From an uncultured Lachnospiraceae bacterium (GTDB lineage Bacteria; Bacillota; Clostridia; Lachnospirales; Lachnospiraceae), in the NCBI GenBank assembly GCA_902781895.1, contig CACZLA010000003.1, forward strand, positions 21,401 to 85,400: a stretch of DNA of 64,000 bases, read 5' to 3'. How positions within the stretch are numbered: position 1 is the stretch's first letter; each line of letters starts with the position of its first letter. Below, one piece after another: positions 17,397 to 25,352 of the stretch. Both the position numbers and the translations under genes were made by a program. The notes below the pieces were generated by a model. It ran no database searches, had not been told where the DNA came from, and was given only the letters and a program-made list of their open reading frames with translations.

Positions 17397-18272
17397 ATGG
17401 ATAAGAAGTTTATAAAAAAACGTGAAAAAAGCATAGGCTTTAAGAAGATAAAGACGCAGATAACAACTATAAATATGCTGACTGTATTCTTTGTCTTTGG
17501 CGGAGCATATGCCATATATCTTAATCATCATGGAGCCTGGCTGGGTTATGGTATACTTGTGGCAGCAATAGCACTTCTTATGATGGTTGGATTTATTTCT
17601 TACAGGATCAGACTTCAGGTGCTTCTTTCCAATAAGAAGGTTGATTACAGAGAATCGCTGGTAAAGCCTATGGCTGAGCTGAATTTTGAGGAAAGCTATT
17701 TCCTTAAAAAAGGAACTCTGACAGAACGGGATATTATTTCCACGAATCTGTTCTCTGATGATCCGGATTATAAATATTCGGCATGTAATGAACTGAGAGG
17801 TTCATACAAGGGAGTCAGATTTTCCTGTTCGGATATCTATGAAGACTGTGCACCGAATAACATACATCTGTATGGCCGTCTTTATGAGTTTGCCATAAAT
17901 TCACATGTTGATGGTCCCGTTGTTTTTACTTCATCATCAGCCCCGGCTCTTGAGAGTCAGAATAAAAAGCTCCATCAGGTTGTTCCGGAAAATGAAGTTG
18001 TAAAAAGAATGTTCAAGGTTTATGCTGTCGATGAAAAGGAAGTGAAAAATCTTCTTACCGAGAATATGATATATAAGCTCAGGCAGATAGTAAGTCTTCA
18101 GCTTGGAAAGATATTAAAGATAGGTTTTTATTCTGATAAGATATATGTATACTTTACAACGGATTCTTATTCCTTTGAGGATCAGTTCACGAAGAAGCAT
18201 GATGTGAAAACAGAGTTAAATAAAATACAGAATATATTTAATGTGGTTGGAAAGCTGATAGATATTCTGTAA
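17397..18272 (+). CDS. DUF3137-like membrane protein
   Basis: A 291-residue protein with two adjacent membrane helices near residues 25-70 and a soluble C-terminal part (ISTNLFSDDPDYKYSACNEL, then GSYKGVRFSCSDIYED) that resembles DUF3137 proteins, whose function is unknown. The second ATG (17397) is preferred because AGAGGG lies 7 bases before it; the ATG at 17391 almost touches that site. The gene begins 14 bases after the TetR gene and probably shares its transcript. Confidence 0.62.
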   Translation: MDKKFIKKREKSIGFKKIKTQITTINMLTVFFVFGGAYAIYLNHHGAWLGYGILVAAIALLMMVGFISYRIRLQVLLSNKKVDYRESLVKPMAELNFEESYFLKKGTLTERDIISTNLFSDDPDYKYSACNELRGSYKGVRFSCSDIYEDCAPNNIHLYGRLYEFAINSHVDGPVVFTSSSAPALESQNKKLHQVVPENEVVKRMFKVYAVDEKEVKNLLTENMIYKLRQIVSLQLGKILKIGFYSDKIYVYFTTDSYSFEDQFTKKHDVKTELNKIQNIFNVVGKLIDIL

Positions 18273-18306
18273 TGAAATAATATAGCAGTAGAAAAGAGGA
18301 AAAATC

Positions 18307-18639
18307 ATGGAAGAGTATAATGCAGGAAATGTAGACAAGGTTTACGGCGAGAGACCCCCAAAGCCGGATGAGGCAACTCTTAAGGTAGACGAAGACGGAA
18401 TAAAGGAGTATGTTACTCCGGATATGATAATAGGAGATATCATTACCTGGTATCCGGATGCAGCTCTGGTACTTATGAAATGCGGAATGCACTGTATCAC
18501 CTGCGGGGTATCACAATATGAGACTCTGGAACAGGCTTGCGGAGTTCACGGTCTTTATGTAGATGATGTGGCAAAGGTGGTAAATGACTATCTGACTCAG
18601 ACTCTCGGAAGAGAAGATGAGGGAGAAAAAGAAGAGTAG
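18307..18639 (+). CDS. DUF1858 domain protein
   Basis: A 110-residue protein. After a variable N-terminal 40 residues comes a DUF1858 domain (about 38-100): TPDMIIGDIITWYPDAALVL, MKCGMHCITCGVSQYETLEQ, then a helical end. The paired cysteines (CITC) are typical of the domain, which is related to the N-terminal part of ScdA/RIC-type iron-sulfur repair proteins; the role of single-domain forms is not settled. GAGGAAAA precedes the ATG. A terminator follows directly. Confidence 0.75.
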   Translation: MEEYNAGNVDKVYGERPPKPDEATLKVDEDGIKEYVTPDMIIGDIITWYPDAALVLMKCGMHCITCGVSQYETLEQACGVHGLYVDDVAKVVNDYLTQTLGREDEGEKEE

Positions 18640-18646
18640 AAATATC

Positions 18647-18697
18647 AAATGCTGTGTTTTTGGCGAATATATTCCAAAAATACAGCATTTTTCTTGT
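18647..18697 (+). terminator. Rho-independent terminator
   Basis: AAATGCTGT-GTTTTTGG pairs with CCAAAAAT-ACAGCATTT around an 11-base loop. A T-rich stretch follows. Confidence 0.75.
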
Positions 18698-18727
18698 TTT
18701 TTTGGAACATTGAGAGGTTGACTTTCG

Positions 18728-18757
18728 TTGACAGTATATATCTTAAAATGGTATAAT
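18728..18757 (+). promoter_or_regulatory. Promoter of ileS
   Basis: TTGACA (18728-18733) and TATAAT (18752-18757) with an 18-base spacer. The resulting leader of about 80 bases is too short for a T-box. It contains TGTTCTG, CTGTTA and TAACAGAACA, which can form two mutually exclusive short stems. Confidence 0.75.
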
Positions 18758-18842
18758 TCAAAATAGTTTGTTCTGAAAAAAGCCCTGTTAAAAGGATTTT
18801 TTTATAACAGAACAGGAATAGATACTGAAAGGATCAGAGACG

Positions 18843-21800
18843 ATGTACGACAAGGTTTCGACAAAACTTAACTTTGTAGAGAATGAAGACAAAGTTCTCA
18901 AATTCTGGAATGAGGAAAACATATTTGAGAAGAGTATCGATGAAAAGAAGGATCTCCCCACATATACTTTTTATGATGGTCCTCCTACAGCAAATGGTAA
19001 GCCCCATATAGGCCATGTGCTGACAAGAGTTATCAAAGATATGGTTCCACGTTACCAGACAATGAAGGGGCACAAGATTATCAGAAAGGCCGGATGGGAT
19101 ACTCACGGACTTCCTGTAGAGCTTGAAGTGGAAAAAGAGATAGGTATCGATGGAAAGGAACAGATCGAAGAATACGGTATAGAGCCTTTCATCGGAAAGT
19201 GTAAAGAATCTGTATGGAAATATAAGGGTATGTGGGAAGAGTTTTCCGGCAAGGTCGGCTTCTGGGCTGACATGGATGATCCTTATGTTACATATCATAA
19301 CGATTATATAGAGTCAGAGTGGTGGGCACTCAAGAAGATCTGGGATATGGGTCTCCTTTACAAGGGCTTCAAGGTTGTACCTTACTGCCCTCGCTGCGGA
19401 ACTCCCCTTTCATCTCATGAGGTTGCTCAGGGATATAAGTCAGTTAAGGAAAGATCTGCAGTAGTTCGTTTCAAGGCTAAGGTTGCCGAGGGCGAGGAGC
19501 AGTATTACTTCCTTGCATGGACAACAACTCCTTGGACACTTCCGTCTAACCTGGCACTCTGCGTTAACCCTGATGAAACATACAGCAAGGTTAAAGCCTG
19601 CGACGGATATACATATATCATGGCAGATGCTCTGCTTGATACAGTTCTCGGACCTCTTGCTGAGGAGAAGATCAAGAATGATGCAGGAGAGCATGTAAAT
19701 AAGTATGACACCTCTGCTACAGATGGAAAGGCTTATATCAAGCTTGAATCATACAAGGGAACAGATCTTGAAGGAAGAGAATATGAGCCCCTTTATGAGG
19801 CTGCAGCTGCAGGTGCAGCTAAGCAGCATAAGAAGGCACATTTCATAGTAGCTGATGACTATGTAACTATGTCAGACGGTACAGGTATCGTTCATATCGC
19901 TCCTGCTTTCGGTGAGGATGACGGACGTGTTGGACGTAAGTACGATCTGCCGTTTGTTCAGTTTGTTACTGCTGAAGGAAATATGTCCGATGAGACTCCA
20001 TTTGCCGGACTCTTTGTAAAGGATGCAGATCCGAAGGTTCTTGTGGACCTGGATACAAGAGGACTTCTTTTCTCAGCTCCTAAGTTTGAACATGATTATC
20101 CTTTCTGCTGGAGATGTGATACACCGCTTATCTACTATGCAAGAGAGTCATGGTTCATCAAGATGACAGAAGTAAGCGACCGCATGGTTGCAAACAATAA
20201 TACAGTAAACTGGATACCTGAGGGTATCGGACAGGGACGTTTCGGTGAGTGGCTGAAGAACGTTCAGGACTGGGGTCTTTCACGTGACCGTTACTGGGGA
20301 ACACCTCTTAACGTATGGGAGTGCCAGGACTGTGGTAAGCGTGATGCAGTGGGAAGTATCGCAGAGCTTCGTGAGAGAGGAAAGATGGAAGACGGAAGTG
20401 AGGTTCCGGAGGATATCGAGCTTCACAGACCATTTGTTGACGGTGTAGTTCTTACATGTCCTGACTGCGGTAAGCCGATGAGAAGAGTTCCTGAGGTTAT
20501 CGACTGCTGGTTCGACTCAGGTGCCATGCCATTTGCACAGTGGCATTATCCATTTGAGAACGAAGAGATTTTCAATGACAACTTCCCTGCTGACTTTATT
20601 TCAGAGGCAGTTGACCAGACTCGTGGATGGTTCTATTCACTGATGGCTATCTCAACACTCCTGTTTGATAAGGCTCCTTATAAGAATGTTATCGTTCTCG
20701 GTCATGTTCAGGATAAGGACGGACAGAAGATGAGTAAGTCAAAGGGTAATGCAGTGGATCCGATGGAGGCACTGAACAAGTACGGTGCTGATTCTATCAG
20801 ATGGTATTTCTACACGAATTCACAGCCATGGCTTCCGAACCGTTTCCATGAGGATGCAGTTCTTGAAGGCCAGCGTAAATTCATGGGAACACTTTGGAAC
20901 ACATATGCGTTCTATACACTTTATGCTGAGATAGATCAGTTTGATCCTACGAAGTATACACTGGATAAGGCATCACTTTCTGTTATGGATAAGTGGCTGC
21001 TTTCAAAACTGAATACAGCTGTTAAGGAGTTTGATGCAAATCTCGGAGCTTATAAGATCCCTGAAGCTGCAGCGGTTCTTACCGAGTTTGTTGATGATAT
21101 GAGTAACTGGTATGTAAGACGCTGCCGTGAGAGATATTGGGCAAAGGGCATGGAGCAGGATAAGATAAATGCTTATATGACTCTTTACACTGCTCTTGTA
21201 ACCATATGCAAGGTTGCGGCACCTATGATTCCGTTCCTTACGGAAAGTATATATCAGAACCTTGTAAGAAATGTTGATAAGGATGCTCCGATAAGTATTC
21301 ATCTCTGCAGTTATCCAGAGGCAGATGAGTCAATGATCGATGCAGAGCTGGAGAAGTCCATGGAAGAGGTTCTCGCTATCAAGACATTTGGTAGTGCTGC
21401 CCGTAACCAGGCAAATATAAAGAACCGCCAGCCTATAGCAAATATGTATGTTAAGGCAGATCAGGAGCTGAGCGAGTTTTATATTGACATTATCAAGGAT
21501 GAACTGAATATCAAGAATGTTGAGTTTAAGGATGATATGTCAGCATTCTCCTCATATACATTTAAACCGCAGCTCAGAACAGTGGGACCTAAGTATGGAA
21601 AGCTTCTCGGAGGTATCAAGCAGTACCTTTCAGATATAGAAGACGGAAATGCTGCTCATGATACTCTCATGAATGAGGGAGCACTCAGATTTGAGGTTAA
21701 CGGTGAGCCTGTAGAACTTACAGAAGAAGATCTGCTCATAGATGTGGCAGAGAGCGGTGATTATGTGACATTCGGTGACAATAAGGTTACCGTTGTTATA

Positions 21801-22076
21801 GATACAAAGCTTACACCTGAGCTTATAGAGGAAGGCTTTGTAAGAGAAACTGTTTCTAAAGTGCAGTCAATGCGTAAAAAAGCCGGCTTCGAAGTAACAG
21901 ACAGAATAACACTTTATATTGATAACAATGACAAAATAGCCGAGATAGTGACAAGAAATGATGATAAGCTGAAGGCTGCCGTACTGGCAGACCATATCAT
22001 GCTCGGTAAAATGTCAGGCTTCACTAAGGAATGGGATATCAATGGTGAGCACGTAACATTTGGCGTAGCCAAATAG
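18843..22076 (+). CDS. ileS: Isoleucyl-tRNA synthetase, long (type 2) form
   Basis: A 1077-residue class I synthetase that charges tRNA-Ile. HIGH is at 55-58 and KMSKS at 629-633. The editing domain shows TTPWTLPSN, and zinc-type cysteine pairs occur (CPRCG, CQDCGKRD, CPDCGKPM). The length exceeds that of the usual bacterial enzyme (about 900-940). The C-terminus (LRTVGPKYGKLLGGIKQYL, then PELIEEGFVRETVSKVQSMR) matches the eukaryote-like IleRS2 group, which from family knowledge tends to tolerate mupirocin. It has its own consensus promoter. GAAAGGATCAGAG is a modest ribosome site. Synthetase identity is certain; the type-2 assignment is from length and C-terminal pattern. Confidence 0.95.
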   Translation: MYDKVSTKLNFVENEDKVLKFWNEENIFEKSIDEKKDLPTYTFYDGPPTANGKPHIGHVLTRVIKDMVPRYQTMKGHKIIRKAGWDTHGLPVELEVEKEIGIDGKEQIEEYGIEPFIGKCKESVWKYKGMWEEFSGKVGFWADMDDPYVTYHNDYIESEWWALKKIWDMGLLYKGFKVVPYCPRCGTPLSSHEVAQGYKSVKERSAVVRFKAKVAEGEEQYYFLAWTTTPWTLPSNLALCVNPDETYSKVKACDGYTYIMADALLDTVLGPLAEEKIKNDAGEHVNKYDTSATDGKAYIKLESYKGTDLEGREYEPLYEAAAAGAAKQHKKAHFIVADDYVTMSDGTGIVHIAPAFGEDDGRVGRKYDLPFVQFVTAEGNMSDETPFAGLFVKDADPKVLVDLDTRGLLFSAPKFEHDYPFCWRCDTPLIYYARESWFIKMTEVSDRMVANNNTVNWIPEGIGQGRFGEWLKNVQDWGLSRDRYWGTPLNVWECQDCGKRDAVGSIAELRERGKMEDGSEVPEDIELHRPFVDGVVLTCPDCGKPMRRVPEVIDCWFDSGAMPFAQWHYPFENEEIFNDNFPADFISEAVDQTRGWFYSLMAISTLLFDKAPYKNVIVLGHVQDKDGQKMSKSKGNAVDPMEALNKYGADSIRWYFYTNSQPWLPNRFHEDAVLEGQRKFMGTLWNTYAFYTLYAEIDQFDPTKYTLDKASLSVMDKWLLSKLNTAVKEFDANLGAYKIPEAAAVLTEFVDDMSNWYVRRCRERYWAKGMEQDKINAYMTLYTALVTICKVAAPMIPFLTESIYQNLVRNVDKDAPISIHLCSYPEADESMIDAELEKSMEEVLAIKTFGSAARNQANIKNRQPIANMYVKADQELSEFYIDIIKDELNIKNVEFKDDMSAFSSYTFKPQLRTVGPKYGKLLGGIKQYLSDIEDGNAAHDTLMNEGALRFEVNGEPVELTEEDLLIDVAESGDYVTFGDNKVTVVIDTKLTPELIEEGFVRETVSKVQSMRKKAGFEVTDRITLYIDNNDKIAEIVTRNDDKLKAAVLADHIMLGKMSGFTKEWDINGEHVTFGVAK

Positions 22077-22129
22077 CTGTGAACCACAAATAACTCCGGA
22101 TTTCCGGGGCTGAGATTGGAGGACGATTC

Positions 22130-24571
22130 ATGAAGAAAATCGCGAATTTTGATAAGGAGAGTTTTAAAAAGGAAATAGCTTCACACGTAAAGCTCCTTTA
22201 TCGTAAGACTCTTGATGAGGCAACACCACAGGAGATATATCAGGCTGTCAGCTATGCTGTAAAGGATGATATTATCGACAGATGGATAGCTACTCATAAG
22301 GTTTATAAGGAAAAAAATGTAAAGAAGGTTTACTACCTGTCAATGGAGTTCCTTATGGGACGTGCACTTGGTAATAATCTTCTGAACCTTGGATATTATG
22401 ATGAAATCAAGGAAGCCCTTGACGAGATGGGACTTGATATTAACTTCATAGAGGATCAGGAAAGAGATCCTGCTCTCGGAAACGGTGGTCTCGGAAGACT
22501 TGCAGCATGTTTCCTTGATTCATTATCAACACTGGGCTACCCTGCATATGGCTGCGGTATCCGTTATCATTACGGTATGTTCAAGCAGGCTATCGTAGAT
22601 GGATATCAGCAGGAGGAGCCGGATGACTGGCTTAGAAATGGATTCCCATTTGAGATAAAGCGTAATGAGTATGCTACAGAGGTTAAGTTCGGTGGATATG
22701 TTCGAGTTGAGAACAAGAACGGACGTAATCATTTCATTCAGGAAGGCTATACATCAGTTCGTGCCGTACCTTATGATATGCCTATCGTAGGATATGGAAA
22801 CAACGTTGTTAATACTCTTCGTATGTGGGATGCTGAAGCAACTCAGGAGTTCAACCTTAACTCATTTGATAAGGGTGAGTATGAGAAGGCTGTTGAGCAG
22901 CAGAACCTCGCTAAGACAATAAGTGAAGTGCTTTATCCGAATGATAATCATTATTCAGGTAAAGAGCTTCGTCTGAAACAGCAGTATTTCTTCGTATCTG
23001 CATCACTTCAGACTGCTATAAATAAGTTTAAGGAAAACAACAAGAAGATCCAGGATCTTCCTAAGAAGGTTACATTCCAGATGAATGATACACATCCTAC
23101 TCTGACAGTTGCAGAGCTTATGCGTATCCTCATGGATGAAGAAGGACTTGAGTGGGATGAGGCATGGGATATCACAACAAAGACCTGTGCATACACAAAC
23201 CACACTATCATGGCTGAGGCACTTGAGAAGTGGCCTATCGAGCTATTCTCCAGACTTCTTCCTCGTGTATATCAGATCGTTGAGGAGATCAACCGTCGTT
23301 TCATTATCAAGATAAATGAAATGTATCCGGGAGATCAGAACAAGGTTAAGAGCATGGCAATTCTTTATGATGGTCAGGTTAAGATGGCTCACCTTGCAAT
23401 CGCAGGTTCATTCTCAGTAAATGGTGTTGCAAAGCTTCATACTGAGATTCTTAAGAAGAGAGAGCTGAAGGATTTCTATGAAATGAATCCAAAGCAGTTC
23501 AATAATAAAACAAACGGTGTAACACAGAGAAGATTCCTTGCACACGGAAATCCTCTGCTTGCACAGTGGTTAAATGAGAAAATAGGTGAGGAGTGGATCA
23601 CAGACTTCTCACAGATGAGCAAGCTTAAGACTTTTGTTGATGACAAGAAGTATCAGCAGGAGTTCATGAATATCAAGTACCAGAACAAGCTTCGTCTTGC
23701 TAAATACATCAAGGAGCATAACGGTATCGATGTTGATCCGAACTCTATCTTCGATGTACAGGTTAAGAGACTTCATGAGTATAAAAGACAGCTTCTCAAC
23801 ATCCTTCATGTTATGCACCTTTACACAGAGCTGAAGGAGAATCCGAGCTTTGATATTTATCCGAGAACATTTATCTTCGGTGCAAAGGCTGCTGCAGGAT
23901 ATAAGAGAGCAAAGCTTACAATAAAACTTATCACATCAGTTGCTGATGTTATTAATAACGATCCTACTATCAAGAACAAGATAAAGGTTGTATTTATAGA
24001 GGATTACAGAGTATCAAACGGTGAAATCATATTTGCTGCCGCTGATGTATCAGAGCAGATATCTACTGCTTCACGTGAGGCATCAGGTACAGGTAACATG
24101 AAGTTTATGATCAACGGTGCTCCGACTCTTGGAACTATGGACGGTGCCAATGTTGAGATCGTTGAAGAGGTTGGCGAGGAGAATGCATTTATCTTTGGTC
24201 TCAGCGCTGATGAAGTAATGAAGTATGAGCGTGACGGTGGTTATAATCCTTGGGATATCTATAACAATAACCAGAATGTACGTCGTGTTCTTACACAGCT
24301 TATCAATGGTACATATAATGATGATACAGAGCTTTTCAGAGATCTGTATGATTCACTTACAAAAGAGGATATTTACTTTATCCTTAAGGACTTCGATTCA
24401 TACGCTGAGGCTCAGATGAGAGTTGATGCTGCTTACAGAGATACAGACAGATGGGCACGTATGGCTATGATGAACACTGCATGTTCAGGTAAATTCTCTT
24501 CAGACAGAACTATCGAGGAGTATGTAAAGGATATCTGGAAGCTGAAGAAGGTTGAAGTCGACGTAGATTAA
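22130..24571 (+). CDS. glgP: Glycogen/starch/maltodextrin phosphorylase
   Basis: An 813-residue GT35 phosphorylase that releases glucose-1-phosphate from alpha-1,4-glucan ends using phosphate and PLP. Seen: LSMEFLMGRALGNNLLNLG near 70-90, LGNGGLGRLAACFLDS, TNHTIMAEALEKWP, and the PLP lysine K658 in ASGTGNMKFMINGAP. The length fits the family. GGAGG lies 8 bases before the ATG. Together with the debranching enzyme at 50 kb, it indicates storage or use of glycogen or starch-type glucans. The stop codon overlaps the ATG of the next small gene by one base. Confidence 0.95.
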   Translation: MKKIANFDKESFKKEIASHVKLLYRKTLDEATPQEIYQAVSYAVKDDIIDRWIATHKVYKEKNVKKVYYLSMEFLMGRALGNNLLNLGYYDEIKEALDEMGLDINFIEDQERDPALGNGGLGRLAACFLDSLSTLGYPAYGCGIRYHYGMFKQAIVDGYQQEEPDDWLRNGFPFEIKRNEYATEVKFGGYVRVENKNGRNHFIQEGYTSVRAVPYDMPIVGYGNNVVNTLRMWDAEATQEFNLNSFDKGEYEKAVEQQNLAKTISEVLYPNDNHYSGKELRLKQQYFFVSASLQTAINKFKENNKKIQDLPKKVTFQMNDTHPTLTVAELMRILMDEEGLEWDEAWDITTKTCAYTNHTIMAEALEKWPIELFSRLLPRVYQIVEEINRRFIIKINEMYPGDQNKVKSMAILYDGQVKMAHLAIAGSFSVNGVAKLHTEILKKRELKDFYEMNPKQFNNKTNGVTQRRFLAHGNPLLAQWLNEKIGEEWITDFSQMSKLKTFVDDKKYQQEFMNIKYQNKLRLAKYIKEHNGIDVDPNSIFDVQVKRLHEYKRQLLNILHVMHLYTELKENPSFDIYPRTFIFGAKAAAGYKRAKLTIKLITSVADVINNDPTIKNKIKVVFIEDYRVSNGEIIFAAADVSEQISTASREASGTGNMKFMINGAPTLGTMDGANVEIVEEVGEENAFIFGLSADEVMKYERDGGYNPWDIYNNNQNVRRVLTQLINGTYNDDTELFRDLYDSLTKEDIYFILKDFDSYAEAQMRVDAAYRDTDRWARMAMMNTACSGKFSSDRTIEEYVKDIWKLKKVEVDVD

Positions 24572-24789
24572 TGGACAGAGACAATAATAAATATGTAAGG
24601 CGCAGGTCCGATCTTGAAAAAGACATGGAGTTTGTCAGGGACAAGCTGAGGTATATTGCAGATAATGAACTTGAGATGCATGAGTCCAGAGATGAGATAG
24701 AGGAATGCATAGCCGAACTGGAGGATATACTTAAGGATATTTCCTGGTATGAGTACCAGGCCGGTCTGAAGGAGCCAGGAGATATATAG
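24571..24789 (+). CDS. Small coiled-coil protein, 72 residues
   Basis: The ATG shares a base with the phosphorylase stop (TAATG), the usual arrangement for translational reinitiation. The product is almost all charged helix (RRRSDLEKDMEFVRDKLRYI, then ESRDEIEECIAELEDILKDI), predicted to form a coiled coil. I do not recognise a family. Its last codons and stop lie in the first unit of the 22-bp tandem repeat (GATATATAG at 24781), so the repeat may have altered its C-terminus. There is no independent ribosome site. Confidence 0.55.
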   Translation: MDRDNNKYVRRRSDLEKDMEFVRDKLRYIADNELEMHESRDEIEECIAELEDILKDISWYEYQAGLKEPGDI

Positions 24790-24961
24790 GAATTATTCCG
24801 AAGATATATAGGAATGATTCCGAAGATATATAGGAATGATTCCGAAGATATATAGGAATGATTCTGAAGATATATAGGTAATGATTCCGAAGATATATAG
24901 GAATGATTCCGAAGATATATAGGAATGATTCCGAAGATATATAGGTAATGATTCCGGAAAT
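24781..24961 (+). repeat. 22-23 bp tandem repeat, eight copies
   Basis: Unit GATATATAGGAATGATTCCGAA, with GATATATAG starting at 24781, 24803, 24825, 24847, 24869, 24892, 24914 and 24936. Two copies carry an extra T (GGTAATG). It fills most of the 310-base gap between the 72-aa gene and the SCIFF gene. Each unit holds GGAATGATTCC, an 11-base palindrome. The core ATATATAGGAA recurs in the 17-bp array at 26858. Confidence 0.92.
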
Positions 24962-24988
24962 ATAACGAGTTCTGATAGATAATCATTC

Positions 24989-25017
24989 TTGCGTACATAT
25001 ATTATTTATGTTACTAT
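24989..25017 (+). promoter_or_regulatory. Probable promoter of the SCIFF gene
   Basis: TTGCGT (24989-24994) and TACTAT (25012-25017) with a 17-base spacer. The leader of about 75 bases carries a small hairpin TCCTG-AAAG-CAGGA (25043-25056) before the ribosome site AAGGAG. Confidence 0.5.
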
Positions 25018-25099
25018 GTCATAAGCGTTGTAAAGAGTATTGTCCTGAAAGCAGGATAAGATTAAACTGTTAATTAATATTTTCATAAGGAGAACAAAA

Positions 25100-25252
25100 A
25101 TGGAAAGAATTAAGACTCTTGAAACAAGAGACCTGTGTGAGAGTGCTAAGTCAGGCGGATGCGGCGAGTGCCAGACATCATGCCAGAGTGCTTGTAAGAC
25201 AAGCTGTGGAGTAGCTAATCAGAAGTGCGAGAAGGCTGATTCTGAGAAGTAA
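25100..25252 (+). CDS. scfA: SCIFF ranthipeptide precursor
   Basis: A 50-residue precursor with ribosome site AAGGAG. It starts MERIKTLETRDLCESAKSGG and contains the hallmark CGECQTSCQSACKTSC, then VANQKC. This matches the SCIFF family (six cysteines in forty-five residues), present in nearly all Clostridia. Cysteines are at 13, 21, 24, 28, 32, 36 and 43; the last six form the family set and C13 is extra. The partner radical SAM enzyme links a Cys to Thr (here probably T34) through a thioether. Unusual here is Gly-Gly at 19-20 immediately before the cysteine core, near a C39-peptidase exporter. SCIFF-type peptides have been linked to quorum sensing in clostridia. Confidence 0.95.
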   Translation: MERIKTLETRDLCESAKSGGCGECQTSCQSACKTSCGVANQKCEKADSEK

Positions 25253-25282
25253 ATAACTCTCAATAAGATTTTTGTTTATCAT

Positions 25283-25313
25283 AAGAAACGTCACCATAGG
25301 GTGGCGTTTCTTT
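25283..25313 (+). terminator. Hairpin between SCIFF and scfB, possible attenuator
   Basis: AAGAAACGTCACC pairs with GGTGGCGTTTCTT (13 bp, one G-T) around a 4-base loop, followed by only a weak T run. Its position suggests partial termination, giving more precursor than maturase mRNA. Confidence 0.6.
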
Positions 25314-25352
25314 GTAAGTAGTATAAAAACACGTTTAAAGAAAGAATTTATT

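Noticed and set aside
18640-18842. T-box leader for ileS
   Set aside because: From the promoter at 18728 only about 80 bases remain, and no T-box sequence or large antiterminator is visible.
24510-24998. - strand frame of 162 codons over the 22-bp array
   Set aside because: It only translates the tandem repeat into a low-complexity Ile/Tyr/Ser string and has no ribosome site.
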